This document shows, in pieces, positions 51,273 through 58,981 of a stretch of DNA of 64,000 bases; positions within the stretch are counted from its first letter, which is position 1; the number at the start of each line of letters is the position of its first letter. The notes beneath the pieces are model-generated. The model saw nothing but the letters and a program-made list of their open reading frames with translations. It ran no database searches and was not told the origin of the DNA. Position numbers and translations under genes: made by a program. Source of the DNA: an uncultured Oscillibacter sp. (GTDB lineage: Bacteria > Bacillota > Clostridia > Oscillospirales > Oscillospiraceae); assembly GCF_910579365.1 (NCBI RefSeq), contig NZ_CAJTUX010000002.1, positions 1-64,000 of the forward strand, given 5' to 3'.

Positions 51273-51300
51273 TTGCGTTTTTCCGGAAAACGCATATACT
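51273..51300 (+). promoter_or_regulatory. Promoter of the flavin reductase gene with an embedded palindrome
   Basis: TTGCGT (51273-51278) and TATACT (51295-51300), spacer 16. The spacer carries TGCGTTTT-TCCGG-AAAACGCA (51274-51294), a perfect 8-base inverted repeat that would place a repressor directly on the promoter. Confidence 0.65.
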
Positions 51301-51342
51301 GGAACCAGCGGAACAGGAACATTTTGAAAGGAGTCCTTTGCC

Positions 51343-51879
51343 ATGCGCTTACATTCTGCGGACCCCAAGACCACCGCCTCCGCGCTGCTTTCGGCCTTCG
51401 GCGGGGCCAACGCCCTGCTCACCGCCGGAACGGCGGAGCGCTGCAACACCATGACCATCGGCTGGTGTCAGGCGGGACGGCTGTGGAATCTGCAAACCTG
51501 TACGGTCTACGTGCGCCCGGAGCGCTATACTTATGATTTCATGGAAGGCAGCGAGTATTTCACCGTGTCCGTTCTGCCTGCGGACCAAAAAAAGACCATG
51601 GCCCTCTGCGGCACGAAGAGCGGACGGGACATGGACAAGATCCAGGAGTGCGGCCTGACGGTGCGGACCGGCGCCGGCGGCGCCCCCTTCTTCGAGGAGG
51701 CGGAGCTGGTCCTGGTGTGCCGGAAGCTCTATGTCCAGGATATGGACGCCGCCTGCGTGCTCCCCGCCGGGGAGAAGGGCATCCTGCCCCACTACGGCGA
51801 GAAGGGCGGCTGGCACCGGGTTTACACCGGCGAGATCGTGGAGGCCTACTCCGCCAAGCCGCACGCGGACGAACCGTAA
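51343..51879 (+). CDS. Flavin reductase-like (FMN-binding split barrel) protein
   Basis: 178 residues. NALLTAGTAERCNTMTIGWC, VYVRPERYTYDFMEGSEYFTVSVLP and CGTKSGRDMDK match the flavin reductase-like domain family (DIM6/NTAB). Likely binds FMN and reduces flavin or a small quinone-like substrate. ATG at 51343 with AAAGGAGT upstream. Probably monocistronic; a repeat element follows. Partner and substrate unknown. Confidence 0.87.
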   Translation: MRLHSADPKTTASALLSAFGGANALLTAGTAERCNTMTIGWCQAGRLWNLQTCTVYVRPERYTYDFMEGSEYFTVSVLPADQKKTMALCGTKSGRDMDKIQECGLTVRTGAGGAPFFEEAELVLVCRKLYVQDMDAACVLPAGEKGILPHYGEKGGWHRVYTGEIVEAYSAKPHADEP

Positions 51880-51890
51880 GGAAGGATTAC

Positions 51891-52003
51891 CCTGTAGGGG
51901 CGGACTCCGCCCCGTTCTTGGCCAGCGCCTGTCTGACGCGGGCGTTCCGCCTGCTGTGAGCGCCCCGGCGGCGGAGAAAGGGCCGGGACAGGGCCCCTAC
52001 AGG
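51891..52003. repeat. 113-base palindromic element between the flavin reductase and hflX
   Basis: Ends CCTGTAGGGGC (51891-51901) and GCCCCTACAGG (51993-52003) are perfect 11-base inverted repeats; the body is GC-rich and without a gene. End-type fragments occur at 44460-44470 and 45154-45163. Confidence 0.72.
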
Positions 52004-52018
52004 AAAGCAAGGAGATTT

Positions 52019-53290
52019 ATGCAAGAGACAAAGGAAATTCGAGACAGAGTCGTTCTGGTGGGCCTGAACTCCCCGGTCCTCAAACGGGAGGAAACCGCCG
52101 GGGAGGACACCCTGGAGGAGCTCTCCGCCCTGGTGGAGACCGCCGGGGGCGAGACCGTGGGACAGGTTTTGCAAAACCGGAACGCCCCGGACCCCCGGAC
52201 TTTCATCGGCGAGGGCAAGTGCGCCGAGGTAAAGCTCTACTGCGAGAATACCGAGGCCACCATGGTCATTTTCGACAACGACCTCTCCCCCTCCCAGCTC
52301 CGGGTGCTGACGGAGCTGCTGGGGGTCCAGGTGCTGGACCGCTGCGGCCTGATTCTGGACATCTTCGCCCAGCGGGCCCGGACCCGGGAGGGGCGGCTCC
52401 AGGTGGAGCTGGCCCAGTATCAATACCTGCTGCCCCGCCTCACCGGCATGTGGACCCATCTGGAGCGCCAGGCGGGCACCAGCGGCAGCGGGCCCATCGG
52501 CTCCAAGGGCCCCGGCGAGACCCAATTGGAGACGGACCGGCGGCACATCCACCGGAAGATCGACAAGCTCCGGGAGGACCTGGAGGACGTGCGCCGGGTG
52601 CGGAACACCCAGCGCCGCCAGCGGCGGAAGAACGAGATTCCCGTGGTGGCCCTGGTGGGCTACACCAACGCGGGGAAGTCGACGCTTCTGAACCGCCTCA
52701 CCGGCGCGGGCATCCCCGCCAACAACCGCCTCTTTGACACCCTGGATACCACCAGCCGCCTCCTCCACGTCAGCGACACCACGGACGTGGTCCTCAGCGA
52801 CACTGTGGGCTTCATCCGCAAGCTCCCCCACCAGCTGGTGGAGGCCTTCAAGGCCACCCTGGAGGAGCTGGAGTACGCGGATTTGCTGCTCCATGTCATC
52901 GACGTGTCCAGCCCCGAGTGGCAGACCCAGGCCCAGGTGGTGGAGAACCTGATTCTGGAGCTGGGGGCGGGAGAACTGCCCCGCATCGACGTGTTCAATA
53001 AATCGGACCTCCTTCCCCCGGGGGAGATCATGCCCCACGGGGAGGACATCTGCGCCATCTCCGCCAAGAGCGGCCGGGGAGTGGACAAGCTGCTGGAGAT
53101 GATCGCCCGGCGGCTGGACAAGGGGTCCCGGCGGGTTACCATTCACCTGCCCTATGACCAGGGGGGACTGCTGGACCTCCTCTATAAGGAGGCGAAGGTG
53201 GAAAAGGTGGAGTACGGCGAGACTATCGACGTGACGGCGGTCTGCGCCCCCCGGACCCTGGGCCGGGTGAAGGCGTTCACGGACGGCTGA
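52019..53290 (+). CDS. hflX: GTPase HflX
   Basis: 423 residues, ribosome-associated GTPase that splits stalled or heat-damaged 70S ribosomes. N-terminal HflX domain (DPRTFIGEGKCAEV, DNDLSPSQLRVL, then ILDIFAQRARTREGRLQVEL), the long helical stalk (GPGETQLETDRRHIHRKI), and the G domain: G1 GYTNAGKST, G3 DTVGFIRKLPH, G4 NKSD, G5 SAKSGRG. ATG at 52019 with AAGGAG upstream. Its 3' end overlaps the convergent small gene at 53277 by 14 bases. Confidence 0.95.
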   Translation: MQETKEIRDRVVLVGLNSPVLKREETAGEDTLEELSALVETAGGETVGQVLQNRNAPDPRTFIGEGKCAEVKLYCENTEATMVIFDNDLSPSQLRVLTELLGVQVLDRCGLILDIFAQRARTREGRLQVELAQYQYLLPRLTGMWTHLERQAGTSGSGPIGSKGPGETQLETDRRHIHRKIDKLREDLEDVRRVRNTQRRQRRKNEIPVVALVGYTNAGKSTLLNRLTGAGIPANNRLFDTLDTTSRLLHVSDTTDVVLSDTVGFIRKLPHQLVEAFKATLEELEYADLLLHVIDVSSPEWQTQAQVVENLILELGAGELPRIDVFNKSDLLPPGEIMPHGEDICAISAKSGRGVDKLLEMIARRLDKGSRRVTIHLPYDQGGLLDLLYKEAKVEKVEYGETIDVTAVCAPRTLGRVKAFTDG

Positions 53291-53492
53291 GGGCCAGCCC
53301 CTCCCCGGTGCGCAGGCCCAGGAGGAAGGCTTGAATGGCCGTGAATTCCAGGGCTTTGTCCAGGTCTCTCCGCTGGGCCTCGCACAGCTCATTGTGCAGG
53401 GCGTCCAGCGGAAAGGCGTAGGGCCCCCGGAGAGCGGCGTCTACCTGGGGCTTGATGTAGTTTTCGTGGAGCCAGAATAGGAAATCCGTCAT
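53277..53492 (-). CDS. Small helical protein, divergent from the second XRE regulator
   Basis: 71 residues: MTDFLFWLHENYIKPQVDAA then LHNELCEAQRRDLDKALEFT and AIQAFLLGLRTGEGLA; predicted all-helical, no membrane segment. ATG at 53490-53492 with AAAAGGAGG upstream. Strong promoter and operators between it and the XRE gene at 53567. Length, position and regulation parallel the pair at 44466/44803, although the proteins themselves are only loosely alike. Role unknown. Confidence 0.78.
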   Translation of the reverse strand: MTDFLFWLHENYIKPQVDAALRGPYAFPLDALHNELCEAQRRDLDKALEFTAIQAFLLGLRTGEGLALSRP

Positions 53493-53506
53493 GTGAAACA
53501 GCCTCC

Positions 53507-53557
53507 TTTTGATGATTTTATATTGATAATTTTATCAAAACCAGGGTGGGTTGTCAA
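53507..53557. promoter_or_regulatory. Divergent control region of the second XRE module
   Basis: Reverse promoter TTGACA (53557-53552) and TAAAAT (53534-53529), spacer 17. Inverted repeats TTTTGATGA (53507-53515) and TTATCAAAA (53532-53540) flank the start region. GGGTTGTCAAGAGG here is shared base for base with the first module (44786-44799 region). Confidence 0.78.
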
Positions 53558-53566
53558 GAGGTTTCT

Positions 53567-53812
53567 ATGGGAATTGAGAAGAGATTAAAAGAGCTGCGCA
53601 AAGAACGGGGAGAGTCACAGGAAACGGTTGCCAGGGCGGTCGGCATTGCCTTGCGCAATTATCACAGGATCGAGACCGGGGAGGGTCTTCCGAGACTTCC
53701 AGTGTTCAGCGCCCTGGCAGACCATTTTGAGGTCAATGCGGACTATCTGCTGGGCCGGACCGATGTCCGGGAGATGCTGCCGCCCTCGGAAGAGGTGCCG
53801 GAGGAAATTTAA
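53567..53812 (+). CDS. XRE-family helix-turn-helix regulator (second module)
   Basis: 81 residues. HTH LKELRKERGESQETVARAVGIALRNYHRIETG (about 7-38), then FSALADHFEVNADYLLGRTD as in the first module. ATG at 53567 with AAGAGG upstream; an in-frame GTG at 53546 lies in the operator region. Probable repressor of the divergent gene and of itself. Confidence 0.9.
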   Translation: MGIEKRLKELRKERGESQETVARAVGIALRNYHRIETGEGLPRLPVFSALADHFEVNADYLLGRTDVREMLPPSEEVPEEI

Positions 53813-53936
53813 AAACGGTTTACTGATGGTCGGCGGTTCCGGGAAAAGGGCGGACCTGCGTGTCCGCCCGTCCCCCGCAACCGCCAACGGTATCGTACTA
53901 CGCACAAAAACACCCCCCTGAAAGGAGGCTCTGCCC

Positions 53937-54602
53937 ATGTCCGGCTACCGCGTCCCCTTTGCGGACGCCGAAACCGAGTTTACGGAAAAACGCTCCCGCT
54001 TCATCACGAACCTCTACCGGGTGGAATCCGAGGCGGAGGCCCGGGCCAAAATTGAGGAAATCCGCAAACGCCACTACGACGCCCGGCACCATTGCTGGTG
54101 CTACCTCATTCAAAACGGCGGCGTGGTCCGCTACTCCGACGACGGCGAGCCCCAGGGCACCGCCGGACAGCCCATGCTGAACGTCTTCCAGCGCCAGGAG
54201 GTCACCAACGTCTGCTGCGTGGTCACCCGGTACTTCGGCGGCGTGCTGCTGGGAGCCGGGGGGCTGAGCCGGGCCTATGGCCGGGGGGCCAAGGAGGGTC
54301 TGGACGCGGCGGGAACGGCCTGGGTCAGCCTTTGGACCCTCTGGGACGTGCCCTGTCCCTACCCGCTTCTGGAGCGGCTGAAGCTGGAAATCGCCGCCCA
54401 GGGCGGCGTCCTCCGGGACGCGGACTACGGCGCGGAGGTGACGCTGCACACGGCTTTTTCCCGGGAGGGGGCAGAGGCTTTCGCTGCGCGGCTGACGGAG
54501 CTGTCCGCCGGCCAGGGGACGATGATCCCGGCAGGGGAGGAGTATTTGCCCGGTCCGAAAGAGTTGCTTTTCTCGGGAGAAACGGAACCGAAAGAGCGTT
54601 AG
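53937..54602 (+). CDS. YigZ/IMPACT family protein
   Basis: 221 residues. The UPF0029/IMPACT N-terminal domain is clear: KRSRFITNLYRVESEAEA, HHCWCYLI, YSDDGEPQGTAGQPMLNV, VVTRYFGGVLLGAGGLSRAY. The C-terminal ferredoxin-like half is normal. ATG at 53937 with AAAGGAGG upstream. The last codons and stop lie in a repeat fragment (54591-54650). Function not firmly established in bacteria. Confidence 0.92.
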   Translation: MSGYRVPFADAETEFTEKRSRFITNLYRVESEAEARAKIEEIRKRHYDARHHCWCYLIQNGGVVRYSDDGEPQGTAGQPMLNVFQRQEVTNVCCVVTRYFGGVLLGAGGLSRAYGRGAKEGLDAAGTAWVSLWTLWDVPCPYPLLERLKLEIAAQGGVLRDADYGAEVTLHTAFSREGAEAFAARLTELSAGQGTMIPAGEEYLPGPKELLFSGETEPKER

Positions 54603-54650
54603 CCCGCTCTGGCGGTCCGGTGCTGTACCGGACTGAAGCGGCGGCAGCGC
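54591..54650. repeat. Diverged partial copy of the palindromic element found after pgsA
   Basis: AAAGAGCGTTAGCCCGCTCT ... GAAGCGGCGGCAGCG parallels AAAAAAGCTTTAGCGCGCTC ... GAAGCGACGGCAACG at 47703-47762. The TAG inside it is the yigZ stop codon. Confidence 0.65.
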
Positions 54651-54659
54651 GGAATATAG

Positions 54660-54689
54660 AACGCCGGAAGGTCGGTTCCTTCCGGCGTT
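54660..54689. terminator. Terminator between yigZ and the macro-domain gene
   Basis: AACGCCGGAAGG / CCTTCCGGCGTT (54660-54671 with 54678-54689); usable from both sides. Confidence 0.8.
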
Positions 54690-54692
54690 TGC

Positions 54693-55229
54693 TTATAGTC
54701 TTTCCGATTTTTCCCCGGCGTACCACATGTTATAGGTCTGGCGGTAAATCTTCGCGGCCTGCTCCGTGTGGCAGACCATCCGCACCCGCCGGGGCAGCTC
54801 ATGGTCCCGGAGGAAATCCAGGATGGCCTTCAAGGCCACGCTGGCCGCCTGGGCCATGGGATACCCGTACACCCCGGTAGAGATGGAGGGGAAATCGACG
54901 CTTTCTATACCCCGTTCCTCTGCCAGCAGGAGGCAGGAGCGGTAGCAGGAGGCCAGCGCCGCCGCCTCTCCGCAGTCTCCGCCCCGCCAGATAGGGCCGG
55001 GGGTGTGAAGAACGTATTTCGCCGGAAGGCGATACCCCTTCGTCAGCTTGGCCTGTCCGGTTTCACAGCCCCCCAGGGTCCGGCACTCCGCCAGCAGGCC
55101 CGGCCCGGCGGCGGCGTGAATGGCTCCGTCCACTCCGCTGCCGCCCAGCAGGGCTGTGTTGGCGGCGTTGACGATGGCCTCCGCGCCGGATTGGGTGATG
55201 TCGCCCACGAGAATGGAAAAGCGGTCCAT
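54693..55229 (-). CDS. Macro-domain protein, probable O-acetyl-ADP-ribose deacetylase
   Basis: 178 residues. ILVGDITQSGAEAIVNAANT, GGSGVDGAIHAAAGPGL, TPGPIWRGG and FPSISTGVYGYPMAQAA are the MacroD-type ADP-ribose-binding loops; the catalytic Asn/Asp/Gly positions (NAAN, GGSGVDGAI) are kept. Predicted to hydrolyse O-acetyl-ADP-ribose or ADP-ribosyl esters. ATG at 55227-55229 behind AAGGAGGG. Faces the sigV gene. Confidence 0.93.
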   Translation of the reverse strand: MDRFSILVGDITQSGAEAIVNAANTALLGGSGVDGAIHAAAGPGLLAECRTLGGCETGQAKLTKGYRLPAKYVLHTPGPIWRGGDCGEAAALASCYRSCLLLAEERGIESVDFPSISTGVYGYPMAQAASVALKAILDFLRDHELPRRVRMVCHTEQAAKIYRQTYNMWYAGEKSERL

Positions 55230-55314
55230 ATTCGGGCCCTCCTTGTTGGATTGATACAGGATAATACCAGTATAAAACAAATTTCCGTGGAGGCAAGAAA
55301 AAATTTTCGACGCC

Positions 55315-55345
55315 TCAAACTTTTCCGCTTTCTTCTCCGTCTATA
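55315..55345 (+). promoter_or_regulatory. Candidate ECF-type promoter of sigV-rsiV
   Basis: TCAAAC (55315-55320) and CGTC (55338-55341), spacer 17, fit the AAC / CGTC pattern of ECF sigma promoters; TATACT (55341-55346) overlaps and could also serve sigma-A. The pattern suggests autoregulation. Confidence 0.5.
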
Positions 55346-55411
55346 CTACAGAAAAACCGCCCGGAGCCCAGGCGACGGACGGGCGGAACCCTTTCAGAAA
55401 GGAGCATCGAT

Positions 55412-55900
55412 GTGACGAAGGAAACGAAGGAAGAGACCTTGACCTCGTTCCTCATCGAAACCCAGGCCCGGTCCTACCGGCTGGCCTACAGCGTCCTCCG
55501 CGACCGGGAGGAGGCTCTGGACGCGGTGCAGACCGCGGTCTGCCGGGCGCTGGAGCGGCAGGACAGCCTCCGGGACCCCGGGGCCGTGAAGACCTGGTTC
55601 ACCCGGATTTTGGTGAACGTCTGCCAGGACGCCCTCCGCCGGAGGAGCCGGGTGGTTCCCTTCCCGGAGGAGGGGCTGGAACCGGGCCGGGAGGACCCGG
55701 AGCCCGCCGACGAGACCCTTGCCCAGCGGGTGGAAGCCCTGCCGGCGGAGGTGGGAACCGTCATCAAGCTGCGGTTTTATGAGGAGCTGACCCTGAGGGA
55801 AATCGGCGAGGTCACCGGGCAGAATCTGAGCACGGTGAAAAGCCGTCTGTACGGGGGGCTGAAGAAGCTGCGCATCGCTATGGAAGGAGCGGAAATTTGA
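55412..55900 (+). CDS. ECF RNA polymerase sigma factor, SigV-like
   Basis: 162 residues. Region 2 (RSYRLAYSVLRDREEALDAV and KTWFTRILVNVCQDALRRR) and region 4 (LPAEVGTVIKLRFYEELTLR, IGEVTGQNLSTVKSRLYGG) only, as in ECF factors. The start is GTG at 55412 with AAGGAG upstream; the ATG one base earlier in another frame hits a stop at once. Stop TGA overlaps the RsiV-like start (TGATG). SigV identity follows from the anti-sigma partner. Confidence 0.9.
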   Translation: MTKETKEETLTSFLIETQARSYRLAYSVLRDREEALDAVQTAVCRALERQDSLRDPGAVKTWFTRILVNVCQDALRRRSRVVPFPEEGLEPGREDPEPADETLAQRVEALPAEVGTVIKLRFYEELTLREIGEVTGQNLSTVKSRLYGGLKKLRIAMEGAEI

Positions 55901-56748
55901 TGAACGAATTCAAGCGCGCGAAAGAGGAATACGATAACGTCCCCATTCCCGAGGAACTGTCGGAGCGGGTCCGGGCGGGTATCCGGGAGGGCGAGGAGCG
56001 GTACCGGGCCCGCCGGAGGCAGAGCGTCCGGCGCTGGGTGGCCACCGCCGCCTGCTTTTCCCTTCTGCTGGCGGGGCTGAACCTGTCACCGACCCTGGCA
56101 AAGGCCGCCGCGGAGGTGCCTGTGCTGGGGGGATTGTTCCGGGTGCTGACCTTTGTGAACTACGATAAGACGGAGGATGGTATTCACTACGACGTCTCCG
56201 TCCCCAAGGTGGAGGCGGAGGGCAGCCTGGCGGAGCGGGTCAATGCCGCCATTCAGGAGAAGGTGGACGCCCACCTCGCCAGGGCCCAGCAGGACTGGGA
56301 CGATTACCGGGAGGCCTTCTTCGCCACCGGCGGCACCGAGGAGGAGTGGGGCGGCCGGGAGATGGACGTCATCGCGGGCTATGAGATCAAGAGCCAGAGC
56401 GACACCCGGGTTTCCTTCGTGGTAACCCTGGGAGAGGGCTGGGTGTCCTCCATGGAGGAGCGGTACTACTACAACCTGGACCTGAGCGGGGACCGGGACC
56501 TGACCCTCCGGGACTACCTGGGGGATACTTGGGTGGAAACCTGCAACGCCGCCATTGAACGGCAGATCGCCGAAAGCGTGGACGAGGAGGGCTTTACCCT
56601 CTTCTTCGCCCCGGAGGAGGGGGGCTTTACCACCGTGGACGAGACCACCGGCTTCTATGTCCGGGAGGACGGGACGGTTGTGGTGTGCTTCCCCCGCTAC
56701 AGCATCGCCGCCGGCGCGGCGGGGATTCCGGAGTTCCCCATTAACTGA
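55900..56748 (+). CDS. RsiV-like anti-sigma factor with DUF3298 domain
   Basis: 282 residues. Cytosolic N-terminus (about 1-42) that would bind the sigma factor, one membrane segment (about 46-62), and an external DUF3298 domain ending in the typical REDGTVVVCFPRYSIAAGAA and GIPEFPI. In Bacillus subtilis and relatives RsiV binds lysozyme and is then cut by signal peptidase; here LAKAAAEV right after the membrane segment offers an A-x-A site (67-69). ATG at 55900 overlaps the sigma stop by one base, giving coupled translation. Lysozyme sensing is inference from family. Confidence 0.9.
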   Translation: MNEFKRAKEEYDNVPIPEELSERVRAGIREGEERYRARRRQSVRRWVATAACFSLLLAGLNLSPTLAKAAAEVPVLGGLFRVLTFVNYDKTEDGIHYDVSVPKVEAEGSLAERVNAAIQEKVDAHLARAQQDWDDYREAFFATGGTEEEWGGREMDVIAGYEIKSQSDTRVSFVVTLGEGWVSSMEERYYYNLDLSGDRDLTLRDYLGDTWVETCNAAIERQIAESVDEEGFTLFFAPEEGGFTTVDETTGFYVREDGTVVVCFPRYSIAAGAAGIPEFPIN

Positions 56749-56760
56749 AAACGCGAACAA

Positions 56761-56971
56761 GAGGCCGCCCCGGCTGGGGCGGCCTCAGGCTGTCGAAAAC
56801 GTATTTTCGCCAGCCTGCGCAAGTTTTTCAAACCTTTAAAAAAGTTTTGAAAAACTTCTGATTGAAAACGAAAGGAACCCTTCCTGGGTTCCTCTCGTAA
56901 CTCTCTTCCTTCCCGTTGCGTCAATCTTCTGCGTTTTTTGACACGCTGAGGCCGCCCCGGCTGGGGCGGCC
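56761..56971. repeat. Nested repeat: duplicated 24-base hairpin flanking a palindromic insert
   Basis: An identical 24-base GC hairpin (starts GAGGCCGCCCCGG) occurs at 56761-56784 and 56948-56971. Between them lies an insert whose ends (GGCCTCAG-GCTGTCGAAAACG and, reverse-complemented, GGCCTCAG-CGTGTCAAAAAACG) are imperfect inverted repeats. Inside are hairpins AAGTTTTTCAAA / TTTGAAAAACTT (56821-56832 with 56846-56857) and GGAACCC-TTCCT-GGGTTCC (56874-56892). No gene. Confidence 0.75.
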
Positions 56972-57036
56972 TTCTTTGATGTTCTTTTCCCAAAGGATAC
57001 GGCGCGGCCAGAGGGCCGCGCCGCTGTTTGCGCGGT

Positions 57037-58419
57037 TCAGTTCAGCCCCGGAATCTGGGGCAGCTTGGCAAAGCTGGCCTCCAGCTCCGCGTCGGTGGGG
57101 ATATAGTCTGTCATCTCCCCGTTATGGAACCGCTCATAGGCCACCATGTCGAAGTATCCAGTGCCGGTGAGGCCGAAGAGAATGGTCTTCTCCTCCCCGG
57201 TCTCCTTGCATTTCAGAGCCTCGTCCATGGCGGCCCGGATGGCGTGGCTGGACTCCGGGGCCGGGAGGATGCCCTCCACCCGGGCAAACTCCTCCGCCGC
57301 CTCGAAGACCTTCGTCTGCTCCACGGACACGGCCTCCATGTAGCCGTCGTGATAGAGCTGGGAGAGGACCGGGCTCATACCGTGATACCGCAGGCCCCCG
57401 GCGTGGTTGGCGGAGGGGATGAAGCCGCTGCCCAGGGTGTACATCTTCGCCAGGGGACAGACCATGCCGGTGTCGCAGAAGTCATAGGCGAACCGGCCCC
57501 GGGTGAGGCTGGGGCAGGAGGCGGGCTCCACGGCGAGGAAGCGGTAGTCCCGCTCGCCCCGGAGCTTCTCGCCCATGAAGGGGGAGATCAGGCCGCCCAG
57601 GTTGCTGCCGCCGCCGGCACAGCCAATGATGATGTCGGGGACCACGCCGTACTTGTCCAGAGCCGCCTTGGCCTCCAGGCCGATGATGGACTGGTGAAGC
57701 AGCACCTGGTTCAGGACGCTGCCCAGCACATAGCGGTAGCCGGGGTTGGCGGCGGCGGCCTCCACGGCCTCGGAGATGGCGCAGCCCAGGGAGCCGGTGG
57801 TGCCGGGGTGCTCGGCCAGGATTTTCTTCCCAACCTCCGTCTCCATAGAGGGGGAGGGGGTGACGGACGCGCCGTAGGTCCGCATAACCTCCCGGCGGAA
57901 GGGCTTTTGCTCATAGCTGACCTTCACCATGTAGACCTTGCAGTCCAGCCCCAGATAGGCGCAGGCCATGGAGAGGGCGGTGCCCCACTGGCCCGCGCCG
58001 GTCTCGGTGGTGACGCCCCGGAGGCCCTGCTGCTTGGCGTAATAGGCCTGGGCGATGGCGCTGTTCAGCTTGTGGGAACCGGAGGTGTTGTTCCCCTCGA
58101 ATTTGTAGTAAATCTTCGCCGGGGTCTGGAGCTTTTCCTCCAGGCAGTAGGCCCGGACCAGGGGGGCGGGACGGTACATCTTGTAGAAGTCCCGAATCTC
58201 CTGGGGGATGGGGATTTCCCGGCTGTCGTTGTCCAGCTCCTGGCGGATGAGCTCGTCGCAGAAGACGCCGCGCAGATCCTCGAACCCCATGGGCGCGCCG
58301 GTGCCGGGGTTCAGCAGGGGGGCGGGCTTGTTCTTCATATCGGCCCGGACGTTGTACCACGCCTGGGGCAGCTCCTCCTCAGAGAGGTAGATTTTGTAAG
58401 GAATTTTCTCGAATGTCAT
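57037..58419 (-). CDS. TrpB2-type tryptophan synthase beta subunit
   Basis: 460 residues, PLP enzyme expected to make tryptophan from indole and serine. The length and pattern fit TrpB2 rather than the 400-residue TrpB1: RPAPLVRAYCLEEKL, the PLP lysine in NNTSGSHKLNSAIAQA (about 110-125), ETGAGQWGTALS, and GCAGGGSNLGGL for phosphate binding. ATG at 58417-58419 with AAAGGAGCG upstream. No trpA or other trp genes are adjacent, so indole may come from salvage. The upstream T-box with a TGG specifier ties it to tryptophan. Confidence 0.93.
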   Translation of the reverse strand: MTFEKIPYKIYLSEEELPQAWYNVRADMKNKPAPLLNPGTGAPMGFEDLRGVFCDELIRQELDNDSREIPIPQEIRDFYKMYRPAPLVRAYCLEEKLQTPAKIYYKFEGNNTSGSHKLNSAIAQAYYAKQQGLRGVTTETGAGQWGTALSMACAYLGLDCKVYMVKVSYEQKPFRREVMRTYGASVTPSPSMETEVGKKILAEHPGTTGSLGCAISEAVEAAAANPGYRYVLGSVLNQVLLHQSIIGLEAKAALDKYGVVPDIIIGCAGGGSNLGGLISPFMGEKLRGERDYRFLAVEPASCPSLTRGRFAYDFCDTGMVCPLAKMYTLGSGFIPSANHAGGLRYHGMSPVLSQLYHDGYMEAVSVEQTKVFEAAEEFARVEGILPAPESSHAIRAAMDEALKCKETGEEKTILFGLTGTGYFDMVAYERFHNGEMTDYIPTDAELEASFAKLPQIPGLN

Positions 58420-58463
58420 GACCCTCGCTCCTTTCGATTCTCCGGCCGCTTCGGGGCGGAGGC

Positions 58464-58523
58464 GTCAAAAAAAGACCTCCATCCCAAAAGGACCTGTTAC
58501 AGGTACTTTGGGACAAAAGTCTG
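58464..58523 (-). terminator. T-box regulated terminator of trpB2
   Basis: GTCCCAAAGTACCTG-TAA-CAGGTCCTTTTGGGAT with outer AGAC/GTCT pairing, followed by TTTTTTT on the reverse strand. Confidence 0.85.
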
Positions 58524-58805
58524 AGAACTTCTGCGGTGCCACCCAAATTGGCGGTCTGGAAACCGCCCGCTCGGCGGCGTGCGGACACACGCCTTTCCTT
58601 GGTAACGGGGGAAAAGCCCGTCGGCGCCTACTCCGCCGCCTGCAAAGTCCCGTGATTTCACGGAGACACCATAGGGGAATCGTTTCGGCCCGCCCTCCGC
58701 AGTCCATTCAGCAGGGTCGCTTCTGCCGCCATCCCACCGCCGGCGGCTCTCTGAGAGAACCTCGTCCTGTTTACTCGTCTGCGTCATCGGTTTGCGCTTT
58801 TGAAT
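58464..58805 (-). promoter_or_regulatory. T-box riboswitch, specifier TGG (Trp), controlling trpB2
   Basis: On the reverse strand: stem I with CGCAG...GAGTAAACAGG paired to CCTG-CTGAA-TGG-A-CTGCG, TGG at 58706-58704 in the specifier position; the T-box GGTGGCACCGCAG (58545-58533); then a terminator (58523-58464) with a T-run of seven. TGG is the tryptophan codon. Confidence 0.93.
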
Positions 58806-58813
58806 TTGAAAAA

Positions 58814-58843
58814 AGCATACGCTCTTCCGGCGCGGTTTGTCAA
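58814..58843 (-). promoter_or_regulatory. trpB2 promoter
   Basis: TTGACA (58843-58838) and TATGCT (58819-58814), spacer 18. Confidence 0.75.
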
Positions 58844-58981
58844 GTGGAAAAATGAATTTTGAATAATCGGCCAAAAAATGAGAACGCATCACGGAAATTA
58901 TCGTTTAAAATGACGGGTCTGGCTGAAGCGCGGCGGCATGTTTTCCCGCCGTTCCGGGCAAGCTAGGGCGGAGGTGATGGT

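Noticed and set aside
58497..58892. Possible genes in the trpB2 leader
   Set aside because: The region is explained by the T-box stem I, antiterminator and terminator.
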